Below, piece by piece: positions 24,484 through 37,090 of a DNA stretch of 64,000 nucleotides (its first letter is position 1; each line of letters opens with the position of its first letter). This DNA comes from Heterodera schachtii. Its lineage: Eukaryota; Nematoda; Chromadorea; Rhabditida; Heteroderidae. The stretch spans positions 941,537-1,005,536 of the forward strand of contig SIJG01000046.1 in the NCBI GenBank assembly GCA_023374025.1. Reading direction: 5' to 3'. The notes below the pieces were generated by a model that saw only the letters and a list, made by a program, of their open reading frames with translations, was not told the origin of the DNA and did no database searches. A program made the translations under genes and the position numbers.

Positions 24484-26358
24484 GATTAATATAATACAAA
24501 AATTTTTCCTTTAAATATGTTTTTCAGTTTAAGAAGAGAAAATAATTTTTATATTGTTTTTATTTTTCTTTATTTATATAACACTCATCGTGGCTATAAC
24601 AGGAATGAACAACAATAGTTTAAAATCTCTATATTATATAATACTCAACTTTATGGTACTATTTTAATATATTGTGTGCAAACTCATTATCATCTGAGAT
24701 TAATGATTGTCAATCGTTCCTATTTGAGAAAATTTTCTTTTGTAATTAAATTGTTAAATAAATTCATATTCTCTATTTGTGATTACTATTTTGTATTAAA
24801 TGATTAATTTAAATAAAATTATTTTAAGTTTTTATTCTTTTCATTACTCATGAATTTAATTATTATTTAGATATTTTCTGCTCCCTTGCCACCACATAAA
24901 GTATTGCTTACTCATTTTATCTTCATTATTAAAATTTATTTTATTATTATTTTATAAATTTTTTAAATAAATCATTTTATTTTAAATGTTTACCATGTTT
25001 TTCTTTAATAATATTTTTAGATTTTTCAATTTTATTTTGTTGTCATAATTTTTTTATATTATATAGTAAAATAAAAAGCGAAATGCGAAAAGCGAAATAT
25101 GCAAATTTAAATATATCTCATAGATATTTTAAACTATGATTCATATTTTATATTATGATAATAAAAAATCATTTTCAGTAATATTAAATAATTACAAAGA
25201 TCAATTGTTTTGTTTTAGTTTTTCATTTATTAATCTATTCTATATAATTAGAAAAGTATATTTATCACCAGTTAAAATAAATTTAAATAATTTTAGTGCT
25301 TTAACAAATTTTACTAACTTAAAAAAATAATTTACCTTACAAATTTATGATATTTCTTACTTATAATTGAACTGTGAAATCGCTATTTAATATAAAAGTT
25401 AATTTAAAAATTTTATTCCAAAGAAAATTATTTCGTGTTTCACTTCCATCTGGTTAACCTCAAAATTTATTCACAAACAAAACTAATTTAGTCACTCAAT
25501 TTTTTCAAAAAAATTTATTTTTTACAATATTTCAATGTTTGTACGGGATTCATTAAAAAATTCGTTTCATTTTTATCTATCGTAACTGTTTTATAATTCT
25601 TGACTTTTCATATTTCGTTTAAAAAAGTTAATCAGCAAAAATGCCGAATTATCCGAAAAATATTAAAAAATTACAAGTATTTTTAGAAATTCAACAAAAC
25701 TTTAACCTGATGCAAAAATCTAAAAAAAACTATTCAAGAAAAGCAATTGAAATCTATCATTTACATTAAAGTAGAGACTATATAATATAAAAAAATTATG
25801 ACAACAAAATAAAATTGAAAAATCTAAAAATATTATTAAAGAAAAACATGGTAAACATTTAAAATAAAATGATTTATTTAAAAAATTTATAAAATAATAA
25901 TAAAATAAATTTTAATAATGAAGATAAAATGAGTAAGCAATACTTTATGTGGTGGCAAGGGAGCAGAAAATATCTAAATAATAATTAAATTCATGAGTAA
26001 TGAAAAGAATAAAAACTTAAAATAATTTTATTTAAATTAATCATTTAATACAAAATAGTAATCACAAATAGAGAATATGAATTTATTTAACAATTTAATT
26101 ACAAAAGAAAATTTTCTCAAATAGGAACGATTGACAATCATTAATCTCAGATGATAATGAGTTTGCACACAATATATTAAAATAGTACCATAAAGTTGAG
26201 TATTATATAATATAGAGATTTTAAACTATTGTTGTTCATTCCTGTTATAGCCACGATGAGTGTTATATAAATAAAGAAAAATAAAAACAATAAAAATTAT
26301 TTTGCTCTTCTTAAACTGAAAAACATATTTAAGGAAAAATTTTTGTATTATATTAATC
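24484..26358. repeat. Inner inverted repeat with 584-bp arms
   Basis: Left arm 24484-25067 and right arm 25777-26358 are near-perfect reverse complements (landmarks: GATTAATATAATAC outermost, CATCGTGGCTATAACAGG, CTCCCTTGCCACCACATAAA, ending TATATTATATAGT). The spacer is 709 bp. Its first 134 bp are repeat X copy 2, which abuts the arm exactly. High arm identity implies recent origin or gene conversion. The 64-residue open frame at 25136-25330 is within the spacer and looks non-coding. No target duplication was recognised. Confidence 0.9.
25068..25201 (+). repeat. Repeat X, copy 2
   Basis: Second copy of 23612-23745, starting at the first base after the left arm of the inner inverted repeat. 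Shared wording includes ATATGCAAATTTAAATATAT and AATCATTTTCAGTAATATT. After the shared part the two copies diverge. Confidence 0.8.
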
Positions 26359-27592
26359 AGATACAATTTCTATTTGATGGAATAAATTAAGTGAAGAAAT
26401 GAATTAATTAGAATTTATGAAAATAAAACATATGAAGAAATGTCATTTCGACCTTTATAACAATAAAGAATTTTTAATCAAAGAACTCAAAATAAATTAA
26501 ATTCATAATGAAAAAAAACTATTTATGCAAAATGATTTAAGAATTTAAATTATTGGAAAAAATAATAAAGAAAATAAATTAAAAAAGAATATAAAGTTTT
26601 TACAAAATCTATATGGCTTAATGATTTATTAACATTGAAATTATTATTTTTTCTTAAGCGTATAGTAAAAAAATCTTGATTTTCTTAATTTTATGATTTG
26701 TATTGCATTTATTTTCTTCCTATATTTCTTTTTTTTACAAAAAATAAAGTTTTTCTGAAGAATTATTTATTAATAAAAAAACAATTTGCAAAAAAAAGTG
26801 CCATGGCTACAGTAACTTTTCTTTCTAGCTCACAACATTTTTTGTAATTTAATTTAAACAAGTCTAAAAAAATAACAAAAATTACTTCAATTTATAAAAG
26901 TCAAAAGCATTATTTAAATTTTCTAATTTTCTTTTAATCATGTCAGATCTAATATACATAATCAGCAGAAGCAGTGGATTTAAAATATATTGGAAAGTTA
27001 ATTCCAACGCTTTCATTTAATTAAATATTCAATTTAAAATAATTAAACAATTAAATTTACTTAATATAATGAATTTAAAGACAAAAAATTTGATTTAAAT
27101 TAACTTCAACTTTTTAAGTAAGCAAAATTAAAAATAATAAACTTTTAGGCATGCATTAATTTAATTACAAGACTAAAATCGTAATTAAATTAAATACAAT
27201 TATTTAATAATTGAGTTGATAATTAATTATAAAAAATTAAGCTGTAAAAATAAAAAAAAATGATATCTCATGAAAAACTTCAACAAAAAGAAAGCCTTAA
27301 ACATCAATAATTTTTCTATTCTTAAATTTACGAAAATATTGGGATAAAAACGAAAAAAACAAAATTAACTCTTTACTGTCATTATTCGATTTTCTAGAAG
27401 ATAAAATGCATCTATACAATAAGAACTAATAATATACATTTTTTTCATATTTATAGTTTAACTTTAATATTTAAAAAAAACCTTAAAAAATAGCATATAT
27501 ATATTATGTTTTTTACATCTTTTACAGCTAAGTAAATTCACCATATTGAAATGATAAAAATAAGAAATCCAATAAATTAAAACAAGAACAAT

Positions 27593-28964
27593 TGAGTATG
27601 GGATATGTTGGATTTTATGAACAGGAACCTCAATACCGTGTCGAGAAGAGTATTAAATTATATAGAAACATATAAATGAGAAAAATATATTCAACGAAAT
27701 AATATAAAAACACTAATATTATTAATTTCGGAATGCAAACCATAAATTTAAAAGACTATGAAATATGACATTATGATATATAAAATAAATTACAAGAACC
27801 AAATTAAAAATAACTTTATTTAAGAAATTATATTTAAAAAAAAATTAAACTGATAAAAGCAACGTTAATTTAAAAAAATAAATCAAATAAATAATTTACA
27901 AACTTCTCAAACAAAAATATTTATAATTTAAACTTCTCAAACAAAAAAATTAAAGTTAAATTATATAAAATGCAAAAATGCATCAATAGAGAAGAATAAT
28001 TTTGATTTAATTCAAGAAAAAATAAATAAAATATACATTTAAGAAAAAATTTTACCTAAAATTCCACAAATATTTAAATAATTAAATAATAACGCCTTAT
28101 TGTATATGAAATAATCATTTTATTTAATAATTGTAGAAATGAAGCATTAACATTGCAATTTTAATTAATTTCAAATATGAAATCATGTAAATTTATTATT
28201 AAATGAATTCTCAAAATACTGAAAAACAATCTACTTTATAAAATAAACAAAAATATTATGTTTATATGATTAGTTAAAAATTATTATCAATTACTATTGT
28301 ATTGATTTTAGAAACCGTAAACTAGCAATATTTATTATTTAAAATCACTATTAATTCCAATTTATTTTTATGGTCCTATATTCTTGTATACATTTTCAAT
28401 AATCTCAAATTTAATTATTTCAATATTAAATATAGTCACTTAAATTGAAAATATACTTTTATAGTTTCAATTTTGAATATTGTGAGAGACTAATGTAAAC
28501 AGTTAAATAAAATGCCATTTTTTCCAATTTCAATAAACTTATCAAAGCATTCAAAAAATAATTATTATTTATAAAAAGGATCGTTTCTATAGCTGGTAAT
28601 CAGTTAAAATAAGAAACATTAATAAATATTTTTTGTCTATAAATTTAATTTCATTAAAGAAACTGTGAAAAAACATAAACCTGAGAAGTGCAGGCGCAAT
28701 TTGACTAGGCGATAATATTAATGAAAAAAAATTAACAACCCAAAGCCACAAAAAAAAATTCCAAAAAATATGAATTTTTTAAATTTAATGAACCATTTAA
28801 GATTTTTTAAATTTTTTCAATAAATTAAATTAATAATGATTAATTAATTAGTGCATGCATTTTAAATAAAATTATAATTACTAAAAAAATAAGCGAATAT
28901 TTCTTATATTAAAAAAAAAGTTAAGCGATCGAAAATCTTTTATTTTATAAATTAGTTTATTAAA
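27593..28964. other. AT-rich intergenic sequence
   Basis: No gene. The only structure noticed is a 17-bp direct repeat (AACTTCTCAAACAAAAA) at 27901-27917 and 27931-27947. Sequence immediately left of the foldback element provides its 9-bp target duplication (28965-28973). Confidence 0.6.
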
Positions 28965-28973
28965 CATAAATTC

Positions 28974-29800
28974 GGTGCTAGGTCGATCCACAAAAAAAAC
29001 TCAGTGTGGGCGATCCACAAAAAAACTCAGTGACCGATTGGTCATTTTCCGGAAGCCTATCGCACCACTTTCGGGGCACCAATTGCCTGATCCGGAACCC
29101 GGACCGGCCCGTTTAAGAACAATTTTTTGTTCATTTTTTCAAGGATAACTCTCAGGCCAAGTCCGGTTCTTGATCCATTCACTTGGAACCCGTTATGGGT
29201 CGGGCACATCTGCCTGAGGACTCTCAGCCTCGCCCCCGATCCTGTCGATGGCTAACCCAAGCTAAGCTTGCCGGTACCAGCGGCTTTTTTGTACAGCCCA
29301 GTTAGCTCTAAAAAACGGTATCAATGGTGTCCGGCTGTGTCTACTACAAATGGAGAAAATTGGCGATTAAATTTTGTTTATTTTTTCAATTTTGAATGGA
29401 TCAGTTCTCGCCAATTTTCTCCATTTGTAGTAGACACAGCCGGACGCCATTGATACCATTTTGTAGAGCTCATCGAGCTGTACAAAAAAGCCGCTGGTAC
29501 CGGCACGCTTAGTTTGGGTTGGACATCGCCAGGGTCGGGAAAAGGCTGAGGGCCCTCAGGCAGATGTGCCCGACCCATAACGGGTTCCAAGTGAATAGAT
29601 CAAGAACCGGACTCGGCCTGAGAGATATCCTTGAAAAAATGAACAAAAAATTGTTCTTAAACGGGCCGGTCCGGGTTCCGGATCAGGCACTTTTGATGCC
29701 CCGAAAGTGGTGCGATAGGCTTCCGGAAAATGACCAATCGATCACTGAGTTTTTTTGTGGATCGTCCACACTGAGTTTTTTTGTGGATCGGCTCAGCACG
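28974..29800. mobile_element. 827-bp foldback transposon, Mutator-like, 9-bp TSD
   Basis: Two 393-bp arms (28974-29366 and 29408-29800) are close reverse complements separated by a 41-bp AT-rich loop. The 9-mer CATAAATTC flanks the element directly on both sides (28965-28973 and 29801-29809). Termini read (G/C)GTGCT then CGATCCAC inward. Each arm holds two tandem copies of GATCCACAAAAAAACTCAGT about 28 bp apart next to the end. Arms are GC-rich compared with the host DNA. Long terminal inverted repeats with 9-bp target duplications are the hallmark of Mutator-like elements, so this is probably a non-autonomous foldback MULE; no transposase is encoded. Open frames of 61-100 residues inside are palindrome by-products. 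Confidence 0.9.
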
Positions 29801-29809
29801 CATAAATTC

Positions 29810-30344
29810 TATTTACAATAATTCGAAAATTTCAGGTAATCAGATGACAAAAATGATCTTTTTTTTTTACATATTCTCTTTTTAAATTTTTCATGTTTTT
29901 TCACCTTTTAATTTTTTATGAATTTTAAGATGTTCATTTTGAACAAACGATAATAAATATTCAGCCAGATCTGATAGGGTATTGCAAGTTAGTTTACTAA
30001 ATAAATTTACATTATTTTGTTTTTTATTTGTAAATTTTTATTATTTTTAAGTATCTTATTTGTAAAATTAATTTAAAAATTTTTATAGGTTTTTAAAAAT
30101 AAATAAATGCAATTTTTAAAACGAAATAGAAAATTTCAGCAAGAAAAACAACGAATTATTAAATTATTTAAAAAATTAATTAAAAACAAAAAAGACTCGA
30201 ATCAACTAAATTGATTCATTTATGTCAAAATATTTGTAACAAATGCTAATAATTTCATATAGCTAATGAAAAATGTCAACTAAAATTGATATTTTTAAAT
30301 TAGTTATTGTTTCAACCATTCATAAGCGATAAAACAAATGGGTG
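29810..30344. other. AT-rich intergenic sequence
   Basis: Between the two transposons; AT-rich, no gene or repeat recognised. Confidence 0.6.
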
Positions 30345-30865
30345 TCATGCCAGTTCGTACAATGGCGTTTCGTACAATTTCAAATGGGAATGGCCATAAC
30401 TTTTTTGTTCGTCAGTTGATTTCTTCAAAATTGGTATCATTCGAAAGCTCTACGTGTTTAGAAGCTATCATTAAGCAGAAGCTAAGCGATTAATCATTTT
30501 CGTAGACCTTTCGAATGATAAACCTGGAAAATTAATTTCTTTATAAGTTGCACATAAATCAAGCAAAAGATAGTTATTAAAATAATGCTATTCAATGTCC
30601 TCTATTAATCTGCAAAATTGCGAAAAATTTTGTTAAGGTTCAAAATAGTACGGCCAGAAAAATTTAAAAAACCAGATTTTCCAACTTTTTTGCTCAAACT
30701 TTTTTTAAGCTTAACAAAATTTTTTGAAATTTTGCAGGCTAATAGAGCATCGAAAGAGCTCTCGAATGATATCAAAAAAGTTGGATTTGGATAACAAATA
30801 AAAAAGTTATAGTGGAAAAATGTGCGCTCGTACTAAAACGGCCCGTACTAAACTGACCCGGTCCG
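30345..30865. mobile_element. Inverted-repeat element with imperfect arms
   Basis: The left end (CAGTTCGTACAATGGCGTTT, then ATAACTTTTTTGTTCGT) is mirrored at the right end (GTACTAAAACGGCCCGTACT, preceded by AAAAAAGTTATAG). Deeper in, GGTATCATTCGAAAGCTCT on the left pairs with the complement of AGAGCTCTCGAATGATATC on the right. Arms are roughly 130 bp with many mismatches. The centre (30612-30690) is related to 52196-52275, so the family is dispersed. No open frame. Exact ends and target duplication are not certain. Confidence 0.65.
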
Positions 30866-32040
30866 TCAATGTATAACTTAATTATATGTGAAATATGTAT
30901 TGTATTTAACAATTATAATTGGAAATTTTTAATTATTCCATAAGATTTAAAAATTGATTAAAACGAAAAAATATAAACAAAATAATTAATCTTGTAAATA
31001 GAGAGCAAATAACACTTAATATAGAATATAATATATAATTAGTGCATGAATATTTATGGGAGTTCAAATAAATATTTTGAGATGCTCCACATCTAACAGA
31101 ATTCGAAACAAAAAAAAACGACAATTTTATTTATATATTTTTGTACATTTGTGAAAATTTTTTCAAGTCAGATTTAAGTAATTTAAGAACTTAGTAATAG
31201 CATGCATTATTAAAAACCTTAAAACAGATAGTTAATAAAAATGACAAAAAATTATTTTTTTTAAATTCAAATAAGTGGAATAAACACCAATAGATATTTT
31301 TGAAAGTTAAACAAAAAAATTATTAATTGCAAAGTAATAAAAAAAATAACGACTTTATCTAATACATTTCGAATCACAAAATTATTATGATTGATCAATT
31401 TGTTAGCATTAAAAAGTACAAATTATTATATTTATATAAAATTGTATTACAACACAAATTTTTAGATGCTTGTATCGAAAAAATGATAAATTTAATTACA
31501 GGGCAAATAATGCGAAATGAAAATCATTTCCTGTTAAGCTTTAATATCGGATTTATGCAAAGTTTGTAAATAGGCTAATAAAATTAAAATCGAAAATAAT
31601 AATAAAATTTATTTAAAAAAATAAATAATTATTTACACATATTTTAATAAAAAAAATTTAAAAAATTTATCCTTGAGAGCATTTTTCTTCGTTTCTTCAT
31701 TATTAAGTCAAAAGACCAAGATTATATAAACATATGTTTATATGAATTATTTAAATGATAATAATAGAAATAATTTAACTATATTAATGCTAAATAAATT
31801 TTAATTTCTCTGAAAAAGCTAGTTTAATTCAACAATAAAACAACTATTGTCTTTTTATTAATAAATGATTCAAAAAATTTATACAATAATACAAGTTAAA
31901 CAAAATTATATTTCTTGAAAGTCCAAAATAGTAAAGTTATGAAACTTCTATTGTATATAATAATGACGTATTTTAAGAAAGAAATCTCAGCACCTATTCA
32001 AAATAAGTTCCTTCATAAAAATCGGCTCAAAATCTCAAAA
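30866..32040. other. AT-rich intergenic sequence
   Basis: AT-rich, with 60-63 residue open frames of A/T-rich codons only. No domain, splice pattern or repeat partner was recognised. Confidence 0.55.
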
Positions 32041-32177
32041 ATTGGTCGTTTTTTGTCGGAAATCTGTTAACAAATTGCAGTGAAATTTTCAAAAATTTTC
32101 CCGGCGGCGCCTACCGGCACCACCGGACACCCCCCGATCCCCCAAAAAGTTTTTTTTGAAAAAGCACGCCACGAAAA
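32041..32177 (+). repeat. Dispersed repeat, related to 18774-18905
   Basis: GC-rich patch with CCCGGCGGCGCCTACCGGCA and a run of C's, aligned in order and orientation with 18774-18905. The sequence that follows (to about 32450) ends in CTTGGCCGCCCTG, which in reverse begins CAGGGCGGCC and resembles a transposon terminus, but no matching opposite end was found. Confidence 0.7.
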
Positions 32178-35100
32178 AAAACATTTTTATTGATGTTCAT
32201 TTTGAATAAAATTTTCCAAAATGTTATTTTTGACCCCAAATAATGATTTTTTGTCGGCCAAATGCAGATTTTGAAAATTTTCAGTTGCAAGCCCTGGTTT
32301 TTACACTAAACAATGTTTTAAGTCGATTTTTCATGTTTTTATTGCGTTTCCTTCACGCTAGAATTAGTTTTAGAAAAAATCTTATTTTTGGGGTCCGAAT
32401 CTTAGTTTTTGAGCCATTTTGTCTTATTTGAAAAAAAAAAAACTTGGCCGCCCTGGTTTTACAACACAGATCTTTTTGTGATATAATGCTTTAACAAAAT
32501 AATAAGCATATAAATTTAAAAGTGAATATGTTATTAAATTCAAATTTTTCTGATTTTGTCTAAAAAATTGATTTTATTCTTTTCATTTCACAAAAAAAAA
32601 AAAATTTATTTTATATTAGTTTTTTGGAAAGGTATTTATCAATATTTGTAAATACCTTAGTATTTTACGAATTCTACATGTAAAAAATTAACAAATTCTT
32701 TAACAAAAATGCAATAAAATTTATTTTTTTGACGCTATCATATTTTTTACCATTTACGCAAAAAATCTTTCTCAAAACTTTTATTTGTTCAATATTAACA
32801 AAGTTTTTTTTCCTCCATTTTTAGCAGTTTTACGAAGTTGATATAGCATAATGTTTGCAAATATATGAGATACTAAATGTGCTGATTTTCGTGAAAAAAA
32901 TTCGTAAAAATTTTCTTTAATTTTTTTGTGTGCTTTTCAATATAAGGTACTTCATTCAATAAATAATTTAAAATTCAATATTAAATTCATAGAAAAAATA
33001 TTCCAAAAAATTTTTTAAATAAATTTTTTAATTAAACTGTAGATTAAAATATTAATGAATGCTCTATTTTAAAAAATACATCATATTTCTAGTGCATTAA
33101 ACTTGAGTAATACCAATTAATCAATAAGCAGGAAACGGATTTATAGATGCCAAAAAACCATGAAAAGTAATAAAAAAGAAAAGTCTAATAAAATAAAATT
33201 GAAAATAAGTAATAACAACAATAATAATTATAAAATCAAAGTATCGTTAATTAATTACTAAATCGCATTTTAATAGTTTGACCGGTACACAAATAAACGA
33301 CATGATGAACTTGAAAAGTATACATTCTAGGCAATAATTCCAAAAATTTAATCTCAAAATTTTTCATATAAAAACAAAAATTATATAAAAATAAACAAAA
33401 TAATTATTAAAAATTAAATTCTTTAAAGTTTTAATTTAAAAAATAAATAATTTATATATTTTTACGCGGCTGAAAAGCACTAGTTAAATCCAATTTAGGA
33501 AAGATAGAAAATTTAGAAAAAATAGTAAGTTTTAATGCAAATAAAATAAATTTAATAATGAACTCGAAAGCAAAACCCGAAAAAAATAATTAAAAGAAAA
33601 ATTTTTTTTTATTCAACAAATGATTAAATTATTACATATTTATCTTGATTTTATTAGCTAAACAATAGAATCAAATGATACTGTATAAATATTAAAATAA
33701 TTTTTACAGCCTAATTAATCTTTTACTAAAAGATAGAAAAACAAAAATAATAAAAAATGAGATTAAAATGACCAGGATTAATAACAAAAGATAAATAAAT
33801 TTAAAACCTTTTAACAAATTAAATTGGAATCATTTTTAAAATTTAATATAAAAAAGTCAAAATGAGTGGTGCTTACCCCCTCAAAATTTCATCAGAAATT
33901 ATGGAGTAGCGGTACCGTAAAAGAAGAAAGTTAAATCAGAAATGTTTATACAGGAAATTTATTCGAATAATTTTTTAACCTAAAAAATTTAGATTTAATT
34001 AAAAACTAAAAAATAATAGTTAATCATCATAATAAATATTTTTAAATAATTGGTTAATTTCTGAACATTAAAAATTAATTTTATATTCAAGTATTTTAAA
34101 AAATTCATTCAATAAGATAATAAACTCATTTAAAAAATTTCAAAAAATGAGGAATATAAAATTGCTATTTATTGGCTTTTTTATTAATTATTTTAAAAAG
34201 ATTTTTATTGAAGTTATAATTTGCTTAATAAAATTATTAAAAAATTTCCAAAAAAATCAATTTATTTTATTTATTTTTTCGTACTTTAATTAACATGAAA
34301 AGTTTTTTAAAATTTGATTGCATTTGATTTAAATTTACCTAATTATGAATTTTATCTATAAAGTTTAAAAACTTATACATTTAAAAATAAAATTATTTAT
34401 ATATATATTTTTTCAAATATTCATTAAATTTATAAGTCATCACTTTTTAAAATATTGATAATCAATAACTAATTTTTAGGAGTTACTATAGTCTACCACT
34501 AACAAAAGGTTTTGAACCTCTTTATTCAATTTTTTGTGGTTGGTAGCTACAGTACAGCCTCATTTTTTAATTATGGTTGCCATTCACCAGGTGAATTTAA
34601 ATATTGAGACAATAAAAAATAGACATCAAACGATTCATCATAATTAAATTTAATGAGAAATTGAAAATAATCAAATAAAAATTTATTAGAAATAAAATGT
34701 GATAAAAAAATTTGTATTTATTTGTAAAAATGATAAAGCAAATTAAATTTGAAAGGTTTTATACAATTCAGTCACATAAAATATTATATTTAGAAAATTT
34801 ATTTTTGTTTATTGAAAATTTATTTAAACAATATGCTTTAAAAACGGAATATAAACTATAATTTAAGTAAAAATACATTAAATCAGTAAAATAATATTAA
34901 TAAAAAATACTGAAACATTTTGAGAATTAAATCTTTAGGAATAAATGACTGAAGAAAAAAAAGAAAAATTATTTATTAAAGAATTTCATCAATTGAAGTA
35001 ACAAAATATTTAAAATTATAACTTTGAATTTTTATTTGAAAATAATTATATAAATTGTTTAAATATTTAATTAAATAAGCGGATGTTTTAGTCCGCATTT

Positions 35101-36169
35101 TGATAAAGTCTAAAGATGAAGGCAATCAAATAAGATAAAACAAATGGCAAGGTGTGAGATCTATTATTTTTGATAAAAATTAAAGCTTAAATAAAATTAG
35201 TTAAAATTAATTAAAAAAAGAAAATACCTATACATTTTTAAAACATTACTAGAATAAAATGAAATTTGCATGATTTTTTCTAATTTTTTAACTCTATTCG
35301 GCAAGAGAAAATTATAAAAAAGAAAAAAAAATTAATTCATAATTTTGGAACAGAATATTGTAAAAAACAGTGAAAATTAAAATCCAAAAGGAAAAAAAGG
35401 CAATCTAAATTTAAACAAATATTTGAACAATAATTTGTTAATATTATTAATTCTAATTTAAAAAACTAATGATATTTTAAAAAATTTCAGTAAATTATAA
35501 TTTAAAAATTTAAAAACCAAAGAGAAGGACTTGTTTTATTTTGCAAATTTTTAAGAAAAATTATTATTTTTATATATTATTTTTGAATGTTTCCTAATTT
35601 ATAATAAGCTAATGAAAAGTATAAATGAAAGTAACAGTAATTTACATAAAAGCTATTATAGGCTTTTACAACGTGAACAACGAACACCTTCTCTTGTACA
35701 AGATTGAAAATATAATAGGAAAAATAATTTCAAAGCATAATTTAATTCAAATTAAAATTATAAAATAATTTAATTTAAAGGAGAAATAATTTAAACTCAA
35801 CATTCAAAAATAAATATACTTATTAAACAACAAAAACGAAGTAGGAAGTGTTAAAGACAAAAATAAAAAAAGTAACTAAAACCGAAAAAATTTAAAGGAA
35901 ATATGGTTTATTTATTAAATCGCCATTAATTTAAATAGGATAAAAAAAAGTAAAAAATGTTTGTTATATGAAAAATTCACAATTAGTTACCTTAACCAAA
36001 ATATAGAAGACAAAAAAAAATTGTTCAAAAAATATTAGATATAATTATAATTATTTGGTATTGAAAATCAATTGTAAATATTTTTTTTATTATTATAAAT
36101 AAAAAACTACAAATTAATATTAAACGAATAGACCAGGGTATTTCAAAATCCGCAGTTAACATTATTTTG
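32178..36169. other. AT-rich intergenic sequence
   Basis: No convincing gene across about 4 kb. A weak 65-bp hairpin lies at 34488-34555 (TAGTCTACCACTAACAAAA pairing imperfectly with TTTTTTGTGGTTGGTAGCTA). Otherwise A/T-rich with long homopolymers. Confidence 0.5.
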
Positions 36170-36959
36170 AAAAGATTTAGAAACGAGCATCCTTACAGAT
36201 GCTAAAGCCTCAAATCAAATTCTGCATTAATTCGACATTGGATTTGAGGGTTCCCTTAAGATTTATGTCAAAATTAAGCAAATACCCAATTAAAAAAAAA
36301 TCAAAAAAAAATCAATAATTTGCAAAAAAACTATTATCGAGGTAAAATAAAAATATTAATAAAAAAAGAGGTTAATTAATTTATATACATTTTTAAAAAG
36401 AAAAAAACTTATCTAAATATCAGTTACCATATTATTACATTGATAATAGATTATAAGTTTTTGGTACAATCTCTGTAAACATATTGGCCTAAATCACACA
36501 ATTTAATTTGCACGAAATTAATTTAAACATTTTCAATAAAAAAATAATATTATTTTATATAAAAATAAATGTTGATAAAGTTTAATCCATTTAAAGAAAT
36601 AAAAACGAGCCAAAAATCAAATACAGAAAATTGGATATTAATTACAAGAAAATATAATCAAATAACAAGGAATAAGAAAATTGAAAATTGCAATGAAAAT
36701 ACTAATTAAATATTAAATAAAATAAATGTTGTCAGAAAAGCATTTAGATTTTTATTATACAAAAAAGAAAATTCACAGCTCAGCAGCCTGCTGGAAGAAC
36801 GGTCCGAGTCCTAATTAATTGGAATTATAAAAAATAAATAAAATGATTTTTGGCATAGTTTACCAACATCAAATAATTTATTAATGAAAATTAATAGAAT
36901 TTTAATTTTAATAAATTAAAAAATTCAAAAAATATCAATGCTTTTGTGCTAAGAATGCT

Positions 36960-37090
36960 ATTCCTACATGTGCAAATTTTCGGCTGTTCCGGTACTATAT
37001 AAACCGGTATAATTATTTTTAAAAACCAGTACCGGTACTACCAAAAAAACTGTAATTACCACCGGTACCGGTACCAGTACCGCTCTACTC
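36960..37090. repeat. GGTACC-rich low-complexity stretch (copy also at 40650-40780)
   Basis: Contains TTCCGGTACTATATAAACCG and then CAGTACCGGTACTACC and ACCGGTACCGGTACCAGTAC, a small array of self-complementary GGTACC words. Such stretches often mark ends of non-autonomous transposons, but no partner end was identified. It is duplicated with the surrounding 3690-bp block. Confidence 0.55.

Larger units (their letters stand above)
23746..27592. repeat. Outer inverted repeat (arms 23746-23913 and 27427-27592)
   Basis: The arm starting TTGTTCTTGTTTTAATTTAT at 23746 recurs reverse-complemented at 27427-27592 with a handful of differences over about 167 bp, including a TATATATATG stretch and TTAAAGTTAAACT. 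The arms enclose 3.5 kb that itself contains a longer inverted repeat and repeat X copy 2. No transposase-like open frame lies between. Read as debris of nested AT-rich foldback elements. Confidence 0.75.

Noticed and set aside
29519..29821. 100-residue open frame across the foldback element
   Set aside because: It runs through an arm and past the transposon end; the mirror frame exists in the other arm. Palindrome by-product.
34488..34570. Minus-strand tRNA with GGTTCAAAACC box
   Set aside because: A B-box-like word is present but there is no A box at the right distance and no cloverleaf.
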